Part shown: one piece after another, positions 25,954 through 34,833 of the stretch
Position numbering within the stretch: position 1 is the stretch's first letter
How the letters are laid out: every line of letters starts with the position of its first letter
DNA from: a gamma proteobacterium symbiont of Ctena orbiculata
GTDB lineage: Bacteria; Pseudomonadota; Gammaproteobacteria; Chromatiales; Chromatiaceae
Assembly: GCA_003058495.1 (NCBI GenBank)
Contig: QBVC01000019.1
Span: 1-64,000 of the forward strand
DNA length: 64,000 bases
Reading direction: 5' to 3'
Made by a program: the position numbers and the translations under genes
Notes under the pieces: generated by a model
Told to the model about the DNA's origin: nothing
Seen by the model: the letters and a program-made list of their open reading frames with translations, nothing else
Database searches by the model: none

Positions 25954-26345
25954 GGAGTGGCTCCATCTGTTGTTGGTATCTGTATGCCATGATGCAGGTC
26001 CAGCAAGTATCCTGGGGCGTCCGCTGAGCGTCAACCCGCGCTTAATGTCCATGCAAATTTGGCTCCAACCCCTATTTCCACCGGTCTTCGGGGAGCGATG
26101 GTCGTTGAAGTCGTTTATAGAAGCCTGCTAATCGCGTCAAACAGGGCGATCAGATCATTCGTATTCATGAATCCCGCTGAGACAGGATCTGAACAAGGGA
26201 CATGTGTGTCAACAAAGTGTGACAGCGAAGGGGGTGTGATGTATGGATTGGCAGGCCCGGGATCAGAGATTGAAGGCTGGGATTTCCCGCGCCGGATCGT
26301 TGTGGCTGAGGCGGGGCCTAGGCCCCGCCATGGGATTACGCCTGA
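25954..26345. other. Upstream region of the PTPS-mfnB operon
   Basis: The 392-bp stretch has no convincing gene. It holds an imperfect inverted repeat, TGTCA-N8-TGACA, at 26207-26224, resembling the GTGTCA-type repeats seen in other intergenic regions of the island. No clear -35/-10 pair was identified. The operon promoter for the PTPS gene must lie here, or within the DUF6647-like gene upstream. Confidence 0.4.
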
Positions 26346-26753
26346 TCAGGTATGGTCATCGCACTGCAGCATCGGCAGCACCCGGCCTACCGGATAGTAG
26401 GTGCCGTATTCGACCAGAAAGCTGCTCTGTATCGCATAGGCTTCACGCTCCGCCTCGATGCTCTGTTCGCAGTTTTCCAGCACGGCGCCCTGCTTGCCCT
26501 GGAGCCAGTGAACCAATTCGTGGAGGGCGACCGAGGTGTGGAAGATGTTGTTCTCGAGATCCATGCGATCGTCGAGATAGACCACATCACCATCACCGGG
26601 ATACCAGCCCAACACCCTGCAGGAACGTCCGTTGCAGGCACGCTCTTCCAGCCAGCTGTGGGAAACCATCTCCATTTCGGGACATTCGTTATCGACAGGC
26701 TGGTAGTCTGACAGGGTGAAGATCCAAGAAAGCAGCACGGCACATAATTCCAT
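26346..26753 (-). CDS. DUF6647-like protein with an HExxH zinc-protease motif
   Basis: This 135-residue protein has a hydrophobic N-terminus (MELCAVLLSWIFTL) that could act as a signal or anchor. The motif HELVHWLQ at about 77-84 is the HExxH signature of metallopeptidases, followed by acidic residues (EAEREAY) that could supply the third ligand. Four cysteines suggest disulfides in an exported protein. It is transcribed in the same direction as the PTPS operon, but nearly 400 bp upstream, so it is probably a separate unit. Whether it is active is unknown. Confidence 0.65.
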   Translation of the reverse strand: MELCAVLLSWIFTLSDYQPVDNECPEMEMVSHSWLEERACNGRSCRVLGWYPGDGDVVYLDDRMDLENNIFHTSVALHELVHWLQGKQGAVLENCEQSIEAEREAYAIQSSFLVEYGTYYPVGRVLPMLQCDDHT

Positions 26754-27153
26754 AGTACAAACCTCAATTCAGTGGTCGCCATAAGCAACGAGCCAGAAAC
26801 GTGGACGACCTATCCAAGCGTGGAATCCATGCCGCATCTGCCAAGGCCATCAGTAGTCTGATGCTATATATATCGGTCTCCGGGGCGAGTACTTTAGAAA
26901 AGCCTAATGAACTCGTCTCGTGAACAATATTACATCAGATCCTACTAATATTCTGCATGACCCATGCCAGTGATTCATTGATATTTATTAATTGCATAAT
27001 ATTCAATGCATTAAATGGCATATTGAAAATCTGCCTAATCTTTATGAGGTTTTGATTTTACGAATTTGGTCAAAAATCTGTCAATTTGGTCCCTAAAGGG
27101 ACCCAGGCATGCCTCCTTTTTGTGCAGCGGATCGCTGATTGGGACTCCACTTC
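26754..27153. other. Non-coding gap between the amino-acid kinase and DUF6647-like genes
   Basis: The 400-bp stretch has a strongly AT-rich middle (about 26930-27080). A short GGTCCC-TAAA-GGGACC hairpin lies at 27088-27103, with two copies of aatttggtc 20 bp apart (near 27063 and 27083) before it. No open frame with a ribosome site was found. The hairpin is about 50 bp after the kinase stop codon and may be its terminator, although the T-run is poor. Confidence 0.4.
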
Positions 27154-27762
27154 CTAGGTTGTGACAATCTCGGTGGCAAGCGAGGCGTCGCCCTGATGCA
27201 GCGCCGGGAAACGGCCGTGTTCGCCGGCGGAGAGCACCCAGGCACGAATCGGGGTTTGTCGCAGGTAGGCGCCGAACTGACTGTCGATCATGCCGCTCTC
27301 TTCAAGCTCGGCAACAGCGATCCTGGCGCCCTGGAGGGGTGCCGATTTCACCAGCAGCAGTCTACCGATGCCGAGTTCGCCGCAGAGCCACACCGCCAGG
27401 GAGTCGGACGTCACCTCCCAGCTATGCTCGATTGCGGACTCGGCCATGACCATGGCTGACGGCAGCCACACCGGGGTTTCGCCCCTTGCCAGCACCTCGG
27501 CGACTTGGGATCGGCTGGCGACGGCACGCAATCCCGGCTGCACGCCACAGACCATTCTACCGAACTGCTCCATGGCTAGCAGCGCCATGTTATGGGCGGA
27601 TGATTGATCGAACCGCCAACGCCGCTGCGCCCTGCGGACCTGATCGGCGAACGGGCCGCCGCCGGGAACGATGACCGTCGAGCCGGCCTGAGCCAGGAGC
27701 GCCAGCCAGTTACTCAGGTGGTCCGAATCGAAGAGACTGCCACCGAGCTTGACTACCCACAT
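27154..27762 (-). CDS. Amino-acid-kinase-fold protein, MfnE-like
   Basis: This 202-residue protein has the amino acid kinase fold: the N-terminal VVKLGGSLFDS loop (phosphate binding), VIVPGGGPFADQVR, and a later DSLAVWLCGELGIGRLLLVK segment. In methanogens MfnE phosphorylates the aminomethyl-furan phosphate intermediate of methanofuran. Bacterial H4MPT clusters contain a homologue, proposed to do the same for methylofuran. It overlaps pabB by 10 bp at the end of the operon that starts with the MfnD-like ligase at 31187. The MfnE assignment is by context and fold. Confidence 0.75.
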   Translation of the reverse strand: MWVVKLGGSLFDSDHLSNWLALLAQAGSTVIVPGGGPFADQVRRAQRRWRFDQSSAHNMALLAMEQFGRMVCGVQPGLRAVASRSQVAEVLARGETPVWLPSAMVMAESAIEHSWEVTSDSLAVWLCGELGIGRLLLVKSAPLQGARIAVAELEESGMIDSQFGAYLRQTPIRAWVLSAGEHGRFPALHQGDASLATEIVTT

Positions 27763-29147
27763 CGCTCACTGTTCATCTGTTCCATCCGCTGCAGCAGATC
27801 GAGAAGGGCGGAGGCCTTGTGATAGGTCTCGCGATACTCCGCCTCGGGATCGGAATCGGCCACTATGCCCCCGCCCGCCCAGAGGCGGGTTATGCCGTCG
27901 GAGTGCACCAGGGTGCGTATGGCGATATTGCTGTCCATGTCGCCGTTAAAACCGATGTAGCCGATGGCGCCGCAGTAGATGCCTCGGCGATGGGGCTCGA
28001 GCTCCTCGATGATCTCCATCGAGCGCAGCTTCGGCGCCCCGGTGATCGATCCGCCGGGGAAGCAGGCACGCAGCAGAGAGAGCGCGTCCTTGCCCGGCGC
28101 CAGGGTCCCTTGTACCTTGCTTACCAGATGATGCACACGGGCGTAGCTCTCCAGTTTGAACAGCTCCGGCACCTCCACGCTGCCGGTGGCGCAGACCTTC
28201 CCCAGGTCGTTGCGCAGCAGATCGACGATCATCAGGTTCTCCGCCTGATCCTTGGGGCTGTTTTTCAGCATCTCGGCGAGCATCATGTCCTCCATCGGAT
28301 CCTCGCCCCGGGGTGCGGTTCCCTTGATCGGCCTGGTCTCCACCAAACCGTCGCGAACCTGGAGGAAGCGTTCAGGGGAAGTGCTCAACACCTGGCAGTG
28401 GGGTGTGTTCATGTAGGCGGCAAAGGGTGCCGCATTGAGCTGGCGCAGCAGGCTGTAGGCATGCCAGGGATCACCCTCGGCGACGGCGGAGAAACGTTGC
28501 GCGAAATTGACCTGGTAGCAGTCGCCATCGAGGATGTAGCGCTTTATCCTTGCGATGGATGCAAGATACTCCTCCTTGGTCATGTTCGAACAGACCTCGC
28601 CGAGGACCCGATAGCCGCCTGCCGGCCGGTTTTTGGCGGACCGGTCCGCGGCCCGCAGCAGGCGCCTGCGGTAGCGCTCGAGACGCGCGGGATTCTCGCC
28701 GACCAACCAGCTTCGCTGCGCCTGATGATCCACCACCAATGACCAGTCGTGGATGCCGATGGCCATATCCGGCAGTTGTTCCATGTCCTCGGCGAGACTG
28801 GGCAGGCGTTCGATACGCCGCCCCAGGTCATAGCCGAAATAGCCTATCGCGCCACCGCAAAAGGGAATCCCGTCGATGCCATCGGCGATCGGCCCAAGGG
28901 CCTCGCGCAGGAGCTGGAAGGGATCTTCCGCCGAGAGCCTCACGGTGCCGTCCCTTCGCTGGATCCGGGTCTGTTCGCCACGGGTGACAAGAACGCAGTC
29001 GGGGTCCGCGGAGATGATATCGTAGCGTCCCTGTTCGCTGTGGGGGCGGCCGCTGTCGAGAAAGGCCGCCCAGGGCTGATGGGCCAGGGCCTCGAATAGC
29101 TGCGCGCTGTCCTCCCGGTAGGGAAAATCGATCGCCACCGCACTCAT
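27753..29147 (-). CDS. pabB: Aminodeoxychorismate synthase component I (PabB)
   Basis: PabB converts chorismate and ammonia to 4-amino-4-deoxychorismate, the precursor of p-aminobenzoate for folate and for the aryl group of H4MPT. The 464-residue protein has the family blocks PIKGTAPRGEDPMED, LMIVDLLRNDLGKVC, GGSITGAPKLRSMEII and IYCGAIGYIGF. The start at 29147 overlaps the upstream stop (ATGA) and excludes a non-homologous extension. The amidotransferase (PabA) and lyase (PabC) are not in the window. The position inside the methylofuran/H4MPT operon suggests a copy dedicated to this cofactor. Confidence 0.93.
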   Translation of the reverse strand: MSAVAIDFPYREDSAQLFEALAHQPWAAFLDSGRPHSEQGRYDIISADPDCVLVTRGEQTRIQRRDGTVRLSAEDPFQLLREALGPIADGIDGIPFCGGAIGYFGYDLGRRIERLPSLAEDMEQLPDMAIGIHDWSLVVDHQAQRSWLVGENPARLERYRRRLLRAADRSAKNRPAGGYRVLGEVCSNMTKEEYLASIARIKRYILDGDCYQVNFAQRFSAVAEGDPWHAYSLLRQLNAAPFAAYMNTPHCQVLSTSPERFLQVRDGLVETRPIKGTAPRGEDPMEDMMLAEMLKNSPKDQAENLMIVDLLRNDLGKVCATGSVEVPELFKLESYARVHHLVSKVQGTLAPGKDALSLLRACFPGGSITGAPKLRSMEIIEELEPHRRGIYCGAIGYIGFNGDMDSNIAIRTLVHSDGITRLWAGGGIVADSDPEAEYRETYHKASALLDLLQRMEQMNSERCG

Positions 29148-30199
29148 CCCGCATGCTCCTTGGCCAGACTGGCTACCGCCACCGCCGGCGCACACTCGGC
29201 CGCTTTCGACCCCATGGGCCTGGCATACTCGAACAGGGTTTCGAATCCGACATAGGGCCTTCCCAGGCGGCGGCAGATGCGCTCCACCAGAAAACGCCCG
29301 ACACCGGCACCCACCAGCGGAGCGGCCTCCGAGAGCCCGGGCCTGCTCAGAACACGTTCACAGGCATCCATCACCAGGCGCAGCTGCTGTTCCGCGATAA
29401 AGCGCGAGACCCCTCGCCAGCCGCCGAGATCGGCGGCATCGAGATCCAGCCCCAGCATGCGCGCCAATCTGCGCGCGCTGCCGATCTGGCTCTTTTCGCC
29501 ATTGTCCGCGCTCGGCAGCAGATCGGCGCCATCGGGCAGGTCGCCGTTCAGCCGATAGATATCCGCGGTGGTTGCAAAATGCTCAGCCATCAAATAAACC
29601 CATTCTCCTGCAAAAGGGACCTTGTCGGTGATCGCCATCAACGGCGTACGTACAATACCTGTATAGATCAGGGATTGACCGCGCAAGCGCTGATGGTCGC
29701 TATAGTCGCATGTCAGCACCTGCTTGTCTGCGAAGGGTATCAGGTCGGTCGTGGTGCTTCCCACGTCGACCAGAAGCCCCTCCCGCAGGCATCCGGCGGC
29801 CCAGGATGCCGATGCAAGCCAGTTGGCCGACGCCACCCGGAACACCTGATTCGCCGCGCTGTGCGGATGCAGAAAACCCGCCGGGCCGCCGTAGATGGCC
29901 AGCTCCGCCCGGGGGAAACGGCGGCTCATCGCATCGATAAGCGCCCTCACCCCGGTGGCGCGGTCGGGAAACAGATCGACCAGCTCTCCCGTCATGGTGA
30001 CCGCATGCCTTAGACCGCTGTCGCCGCCGATTTTCTCCAGCACCGAATCGATGCCCGCATCGAGCCTATCGAGGCCCTGCCACAAGGGACAGGGTATCTG
30101 TACCACGGAACCCACCCTTCCACGGCTGTCGACCAGGGCCGCCTTGGTGTGGGCGCCGCCGAGATCCCATCCCAATATTGCATCATGCGGCACCGGCAT
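29144..30199 (-). CDS. Hydantoinase/oxoprolinase-like H4MPT-linked C1 pathway protein, MfnF-like
   Basis: This 351-residue protein has an ASKHA-type N-terminus (ILGWDLGGAHTKAALVD) and GLLVDVGSTTTDLIPF, both phosphate-binding loops of the hydantoinase/oxoprolinase-related family. The archaeal relative MfnF joins the aminomethylfuran unit to the glutamyl-tyramine part of methanofuran. It overlaps the ATP-grasp gene upstream by 17 bp and pabB downstream by 4 bp. The likely role is the coupling step of methylofuran synthesis; the exact acceptor in this organism is unknown. Confidence 0.85.
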   Translation of the reverse strand: MPVPHDAILGWDLGGAHTKAALVDSRGRVGSVVQIPCPLWQGLDRLDAGIDSVLEKIGGDSGLRHAVTMTGELVDLFPDRATGVRALIDAMSRRFPRAELAIYGGPAGFLHPHSAANQVFRVASANWLASASWAAGCLREGLLVDVGSTTTDLIPFADKQVLTCDYSDHQRLRGQSLIYTGIVRTPLMAITDKVPFAGEWVYLMAEHFATTADIYRLNGDLPDGADLLPSADNGEKSQIGSARRLARMLGLDLDAADLGGWRGVSRFIAEQQLRLVMDACERVLSRPGLSEAAPLVGAGVGRFLVERICRRLGRPYVGFETLFEYARPMGSKAAECAPAVAVASLAKEHAG

Positions 30200-31187
30200 A
30201 CTCCAGATTCACGTCCACCACCGATGCCTTCAGTATCTGCCGCGGCAGAGGCGCGCGCTCCTCAAGCAGATCGAGTACCAGGGCAGCGGGATTGATTCCG
30301 GTGGACTCCTTCAGACCGACATAGGAGGTGGTTATCCTGGGATTGACCTCCAGCACGCGCAAGCCATCCTTGGTATCGATGATATCCACGCCTATGATAC
30401 CCCAGAGGTCGGGCAGCGCGGCCACCACCTCACGGCCGATCTTAAGAAAGCGGGCCCGATGTTTCAAATGGCCGTTGACCACGCAGCCGAGCAGCACAAA
30501 TCCATAGTCGGTCATCGCGATTCGCTGATGGTTGACGCTCAACACCAGGGCCTCGCCGTTGCAGGCCAATATGTTCAGACTGGTCGGCGTGCCGTGAACG
30601 AAGGGTTGGATCACATACTCGCTATTCTTGGGCAATGCCTCAAATTGCTGACAGAGATCATCCCGGTCGCGGCAGATCCTTATCCCTTGACAGCCGACCC
30701 CGTCATCCGGTTTCACCACCCAGCTTCCGTTGTGATCGGGCACCCCATCCTCGAACCGGTAGGTCGGCACCACGGAGATACCCTGCGCCTGTAAGCGATT
30801 TGTCGTCGCCAGCTTGCTCGATGTGGTCTGCACCGCTCGAGGCGGGCTGTTCAGCAGCACCTTTCCCTGGCTGATCACCGCTTCGCTGATGTGCTGCAGC
30901 ACATTGGAAAACTCGGGGGCGACGGGCCAAACCGCATCCGCGGCTTCCATGCATGCCTGCCATGCGAGGGGAAAATCCTCCAGGTTGTGAAGCATATGAC
31001 ACACCACCGGCAGTTCAAGCTCGCTCAACCTTGCGTCGCGGGTTGTATGGACTTCAACCCCGTCGATCTCGGCAAGATCGGAAATCAACGCCTTGAGCAT
31101 AATATCCCCCTCTTCCGAGAGAGACGGAGGCAAGGGGCTGTCCAGCATCCCTCCCCCCGTAATATACTCAAACACAAAGATTCTCAT
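30183..31187 (-). CDS. ATP-grasp ligase of the H4MPT island, MfnD-like
   Basis: This 334-residue protein begins MRIFVFEYITGGGM and has an ATP-grasp domain (WVVKPDDGVGCQGIRI, YVIQPFVHGTPTSLNIL, IDTKDGLRVLEVNPRITTSY). Archaeal MfnD ligates glutamate to tyramine in methanofuran synthesis. Bacterial methylofuran is reported to contain tyrosine and glutamates, so a related amide ligation is likely. It heads the operon with mfnF-like, pabB and mfnE-like genes. Its start codon is only 18 bp from that of the divergent hisA-like gene. Confidence 0.82.
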   Translation of the reverse strand: MRIFVFEYITGGGMLDSPLPPSLSEEGDIMLKALISDLAEIDGVEVHTTRDARLSELELPVVCHMLHNLEDFPLAWQACMEAADAVWPVAPEFSNVLQHISEAVISQGKVLLNSPPRAVQTTSSKLATTNRLQAQGISVVPTYRFEDGVPDHNGSWVVKPDDGVGCQGIRICRDRDDLCQQFEALPKNSEYVIQPFVHGTPTSLNILACNGEALVLSVNHQRIAMTDYGFVLLGCVVNGHLKHRARFLKIGREVVAALPDLWGIIGVDIIDTKDGLRVLEVNPRITTSYVGLKESTGINPAALVLDLLEERAPLPRQILKASVVDVNLEYAGAA

Positions 31188-31205
31188 GTTTACCTGTCCG
31201 CGCTG

Positions 31206-31901
31206 ATGAAGCTCATACCCGTCATAGATCTAATGAACGCCCGAGTGGTGACGGCAGTAAGCGGCAAGCGGCACGCCTATGCACCATCCGATACGCCCTT
31301 GTGCCACTCCTGCCGACCGCGGGAGGTGTTGTCCGCATTGTTGAATATCTATCCATTCGATACCCTCTATATTGCCGATCTCGACGCGATCGGCGGAAAA
31401 GGTTCCAATCTGCAACTGATCCACACCCTTTGCCGTGACTACTCCGATATCACCTTTTGGGTCGATAACGGGCTCAGCGACCTTGAGCTGTTGTGCGAAT
31501 TCGCCCGTCCGGTCATCGGCACCGAGTCGCTCGTCAATTACCAACAGTTCGCCCATCTGATTGCCTCACTTCCCCTGCCTCTCCTTTCACTGGACTATCT
31601 CGACGAACGTTTCCAAGGCCCGGCCTCCCTCGAGCAACGGTTTGACCGCTGGCCCGAAGAGATCATCGTCATGACCCTGTCACGGGTCGGCGCCTCGGCC
31701 GGGCCCGACCTGACTCGGCTGAGGCGGCTGTCGAATCTGCAGCCCATGCGGCGATTCTATGCCGCCGGCGGTGTCCGTAGCCTGCTGGATCTGGAACGGC
31801 TGCGATCAATCGGCACAGCCGGCGCCCTGTTATCCACCGCCCTCCATCAGGGGGCTATCGGCGGCAGGGAGATCGATCGGTTCTTCAACCTTCGGCCTTA
31901 A
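31206..31901 (+). CDS. HisA/HisF-like TIM-barrel protein of the H4MPT island
   Basis: This 231-residue TIM barrel resembles the HisA/HisF family (LIPVIDLMNARVV, LYIADLDAIGG, FYAAGGVRSLLDLERL). The second-half phosphate-binding GGVRS loop is present. True histidine synthesis is unlikely because no other his genes are nearby; hisA-like genes are known in bacterial H4MPT clusters with unresolved function. The ATG at 31206 gives the expected N-terminus but has no Shine-Dalgarno. It is the only plus-strand gene between 20.5 and 40.5 kb and converges with the PTPS fusion gene. Confidence 0.8.
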   Translation: MKLIPVIDLMNARVVTAVSGKRHAYAPSDTPLCHSCRPREVLSALLNIYPFDTLYIADLDAIGGKGSNLQLIHTLCRDYSDITFWVDNGLSDLELLCEFARPVIGTESLVNYQQFAHLIASLPLPLLSLDYLDERFQGPASLEQRFDRWPEEIIVMTLSRVGASAGPDLTRLRRLSNLQPMRRFYAAGGVRSLLDLERLRSIGTAGALLSTALHQGAIGGREIDRFFNLRP

Positions 31902-31914
31902 CACTCCACGGTGC

Positions 31915-33150
31915 CTAGCGTCGTAATTTGGCCACCACTTCCAGGGCCGGCGGCCTGTTACGGATAAGATCACGCAGCTTCGACTCCCCCAGCTTTTGGT
32001 CGTTGAAGTGGGTCATGAGTCGATCGCTGCCGGATTGTTGGAACGCCTCCAGACTGGGACCGCTGTAGTTACACCAGGATTGGGTGGTTTCGTACAGCTG
32101 TAACTCCACCAAACCCGGGAGATACTCGATCAACTGCTCCCAGATAAAGATGCACAACATCTCGGTGCTTGAACGCCAGGCCAACTCGGTGGCGGCATAG
32201 TTCAGATTGTGATGATCGAATCTCTCTATCACCTGCCTGGTCGCCACCCGCTTCAGATAGCCGTAATCCACCACGCAGCCTGTTACCGGATCGACGCGGC
32301 CCTTGACCCTGACATTCAGCGTGTATCTGCCGCCGTGCAGGTTGGAGCACTTGGCCGGGTGATCGGTGATGAAATGGGCGGCGTCGAAAACCAGCTCCTT
32401 GGTTACCGTTATCTGCGGCGTCTGCTGCTCGAAGCGCTGCAGGGCGCCCGGGATATCGACCAGCCATTCCCTGATCAGGGCCAGCAGTTTTGCGGTATCC
32501 GCGCAGGTCCGGGTTCGCAGCAACAGGCCCTCGGGGTGGTCGGCCGCATCGAGTTCCTTGAAACGCAGGCCCTGACGGGAGGTCTCCGCCATGATGGTCT
32601 CCCCCACCGAGCGCTGGGGCAGCTGTAGAAAAAGGTAACCCGCCTGCAGCTCCCCGATATGGGCGATGAGTACCGCCAGACTCAAATCAAAGTCAGGCGG
32701 CGGTACCGGCGACAGGTGCACCTCGGCGCTCTGCGCCAGGTAGGCGGCGGGCACTTTCAGGCGATTCACCGCCACCACCCGGTGGGTGGCGTCAGCGTAT
32801 CTGTACTCTTGACGAAAGCGGAAGCCGTACTCCCGCAGCCAGTGCAGGTCCCACAGCAGCAGATCGAGTCGCCTGACCTCTCCGGGCACAAGGGCGAATC
32901 GATCCTCTCTTTGCAGCAGTCCAGCCCATTTCAACCCCATGAAGACGGCGCGCGCCTGTTCCGAGGGCAGAGCCTTGGGTGGTTGATAGCCTTCGATGCC
33001 ATCCGCCCTGTTCACCGCCTGCCGATCGAGAATAAGATCCAGCGGCAGATGGTGGCGGATGGCGTACTCCTGTAGTGTCAGCGAGCAGCAGTGAAGCAGA
33101 TGATCATTGTCCAGACTGGCCACTTCACTGCCACATTCAAGACATTGCAT
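31915..33150 (-). CDS. MucR-like zinc-finger/PTPS fusion with an altered zinc site
   Basis: In this 411-residue protein, residues 1-42 (CLECGSEVASLDND, HLLHC, LTLQEYAIRHHLPLD) resemble the zinc-finger start of MucR/Ros regulators. Residues 43-245 form an unassigned middle region. Residues 250-375 are a PTPS/QueD domain (VFDAAHFITDH, KCSNLHGGRY, FDHHNLN, YETTQSW). The usual HGH is HGG (H272, G273, G274), so one of the three zinc histidines is missing, while H259 and the catalytic C268 remain. The other PTPS at 25441-25953 is intact. This protein may have a changed reaction or a regulatory role. It lies downstream of fae. Confidence 0.75.
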   Translation of the reverse strand: MQCLECGSEVASLDNDHLLHCCSLTLQEYAIRHHLPLDLILDRQAVNRADGIEGYQPPKALPSEQARAVFMGLKWAGLLQREDRFALVPGEVRRLDLLLWDLHWLREYGFRFRQEYRYADATHRVVAVNRLKVPAAYLAQSAEVHLSPVPPPDFDLSLAVLIAHIGELQAGYLFLQLPQRSVGETIMAETSRQGLRFKELDAADHPEGLLLRTRTCADTAKLLALIREWLVDIPGALQRFEQQTPQITVTKELVFDAAHFITDHPAKCSNLHGGRYTLNVRVKGRVDPVTGCVVDYGYLKRVATRQVIERFDHHNLNYAATELAWRSSTEMLCIFIWEQLIEYLPGLVELQLYETTQSWCNYSGPSLEAFQQSGSDRLMTHFNDQKLGESKLRDLIRNRPPALEVVAKLRR

Positions 33151-33349
33151 ATTCAGCCTCCACTATCGTTTTGTAACTACTACTGGAAGCGCCTGTAAGG
33201 ATGTATCGGTTTTTATCTTTCCTTACTGGCTACTCGTGGTATTACAACCCATGTTTTCCAGTTACTGCCTGTCCCTTACCAAAGGCCGGGGAAGTCGTCC
33301 TGCCCAGCCGTCGACACATCCCTGTGATGACGACAGCATAATTGAACCC

Positions 33350-33862
33350 TCAATCGTGGGCAGCGAAGGGATGGGATACCGATCCCTTCTGGGCGACAAC
33401 GTCACTGGCCTTGGGTTCGCCGCTAACGGCGCGTTTGATCGACTCCTTGGTGGCCTGGTAGTTGTAGTCTTGAATCTTGGCATCGTCCTCGGCTTCCCAG
33501 TGAATGAAGACACCAACGCAGATAAAGACATCGTCGGCCTCGTCAGCCGGGATGGTGCCGTCTTCGACGCAATCCGCCACCGCCATGGCAACACCACGCT
33601 GTGCCGGGCCAAACATCTGTACCGCCTGCTTGGCGCCTTTGATGGTCACTTTGTTGAACATCATGGTGCTGGGCTTACAGGCAAGATTTGGCGCGACCAC
33701 GGCCAGCAGCGCGGTAAATCCGTCCTTATTGTTTACCAGGCCGTTGCAGAATGCGGTTTCCGCGGCAGATCCCCGGGGACCGATCAGCAGATCGATATGA
33801 GCGACTTCGTTGCCGTCTCCGACCAGCGATTCTCCGACCATCGTTCTATTGATAACTGGCAT
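33350..33862 (-). CDS. fae: Formaldehyde-activating enzyme Fae
   Basis: Fae condenses formaldehyde with H4MPT to methylene-H4MPT in the cytoplasm, the entry step of the pathway. The 170-residue protein has the family signature throughout ([77 protein letters not shown]). The length is normal. A strong ribosome site (AAGGAG) lies 8 bp upstream. The gene is last in the overlapping series mptG-mtdB-ATP-grasp-mch-RimK-like-CitG-like-fae. The gap 33151-33349 after it shows no gene. Confidence 0.96.
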   Translation of the reverse strand: MPVINRTMVGESLVGDGNEVAHIDLLIGPRGSAAETAFCNGLVNNKDGFTALLAVVAPNLACKPSTMMFNKVTIKGAKQAVQMFGPAQRGVAMAVADCVEDGTIPADEADDVFICVGVFIHWEAEDDAKIQDYNYQATKESIKRAVSGEPKASDVVAQKGSVSHPFAAHD

Positions 33863-33891
33863 TTCAGTTTCTCCTTACTTGTTATTGAAAG

Positions 33892-34833
33892 TTAGCTTTG
33901 TATCCCCACCTCTTCCGGGCGGGAATCGCGGACACGGGTATACCCCGTATTCAGTCCAAACGCGGGAAGAATCTGCTCCAGGTATGAGATAAACAGGGTG
34001 GCGACAGTCAAGTCCGCCGAAGTACCTGGATTGATGCCTTCTCGTTTGAATTCGTTGTCTGCCTGCAGCAAACGCAAATGGTAGTGTTCCGGCAACTCGG
34101 CCTTCTCCAGCTCTTTCAAGAGCTCGGCCCCGTGCAGGCTGGTTGCGACCGCCTTGTAGAGCCCGTTCTTACGCCGTATGTGGCTGTCGGGGTAGCGCGC
34201 GAGCAGACTGAGAAACAGGGCGGTGATCGCCCACTCGTTTTGCCACCGCGCCTGGTAGTCATGCAGCAGGGGCAGCGCAAAACCGAACAGATCAGCGAAA
34301 CCTGTCGCATATTGGCGAGCGACCAGATCCCGTTCAGCCGCATGTTCCATCACTTCGATCAAACTGGCGCGCGGGGCCTCGGCCACGTCGTACTTGTCGG
34401 ATTGCCCAAGCCCCCCCGGCGCTGCCAGCTGGATGGCGCGAAACAGCCAACCCACCTGATCAGAATCTGTCTTCAGCAACAGGTGACAGAGCCTGTCGTG
34501 GAGGGCATTATTGGGCCGGCTCTCCTCGAGCAGGGCCTGGATCAGCGGCGCACACAGCATCAGAATGCCCAGGTTGGTGTTGCAGCCCACCGCCTCGCGG
34601 GTGGCGGCCACTGCCCTGTAGATCCGCTCTCCCAAGCCCAGACCGGGCAGCGTCAGCGGCTCGGCAGTGACCGTTGCGCTGGTGATGAAATCCTCCAGGG
34701 TCATCCTGTGGCCATCCGAAAAACGGTGCACATTGCCCGGCTTCAGGGCATCCAGCTCGCACAGGCATGCCTGGCGGTAAGCCGTTGCGATCTGTGACCG
34801 CAACTCTTCATGTCGAGCGCGGGAATCAGTCAT
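33892..34833 (-). CDS. CitG/MdcB-like triphosphoribosyl-dephospho-CoA synthase family protein
   Basis: This 313-residue helical protein has the CitG-family block CLCELDALKPGNVHRFSDGHRMTLEDFITSA and GLGERIYRAVAATREAVGCNTNLGILMLCAPL. Canonical members make the 2'-(5''-triphosphoribosyl)-dephospho-CoA prosthetic group of citrate or malonate lyases. None of those lyases is encoded nearby. In bacterial H4MPT clusters a member of this family is recurrent and may build the ribose-phosphate side chain of H4MPT. It overlaps the upstream RimK-like gene by 1 bp and precedes fae by 29 bp. Confidence 0.85.
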   Translation of the reverse strand: MTDSRARHEELRSQIATAYRQACLCELDALKPGNVHRFSDGHRMTLEDFITSATVTAEPLTLPGLGLGERIYRAVAATREAVGCNTNLGILMLCAPLIQALLEESRPNNALHDRLCHLLLKTDSDQVGWLFRAIQLAAPGGLGQSDKYDVAEAPRASLIEVMEHAAERDLVARQYATGFADLFGFALPLLHDYQARWQNEWAITALFLSLLARYPDSHIRRKNGLYKAVATSLHGAELLKELEKAELPEHYHLRLLQADNEFKREGINPGTSADLTVATLFISYLEQILPAFGLNTGYTRVRDSRPEEVGIQS

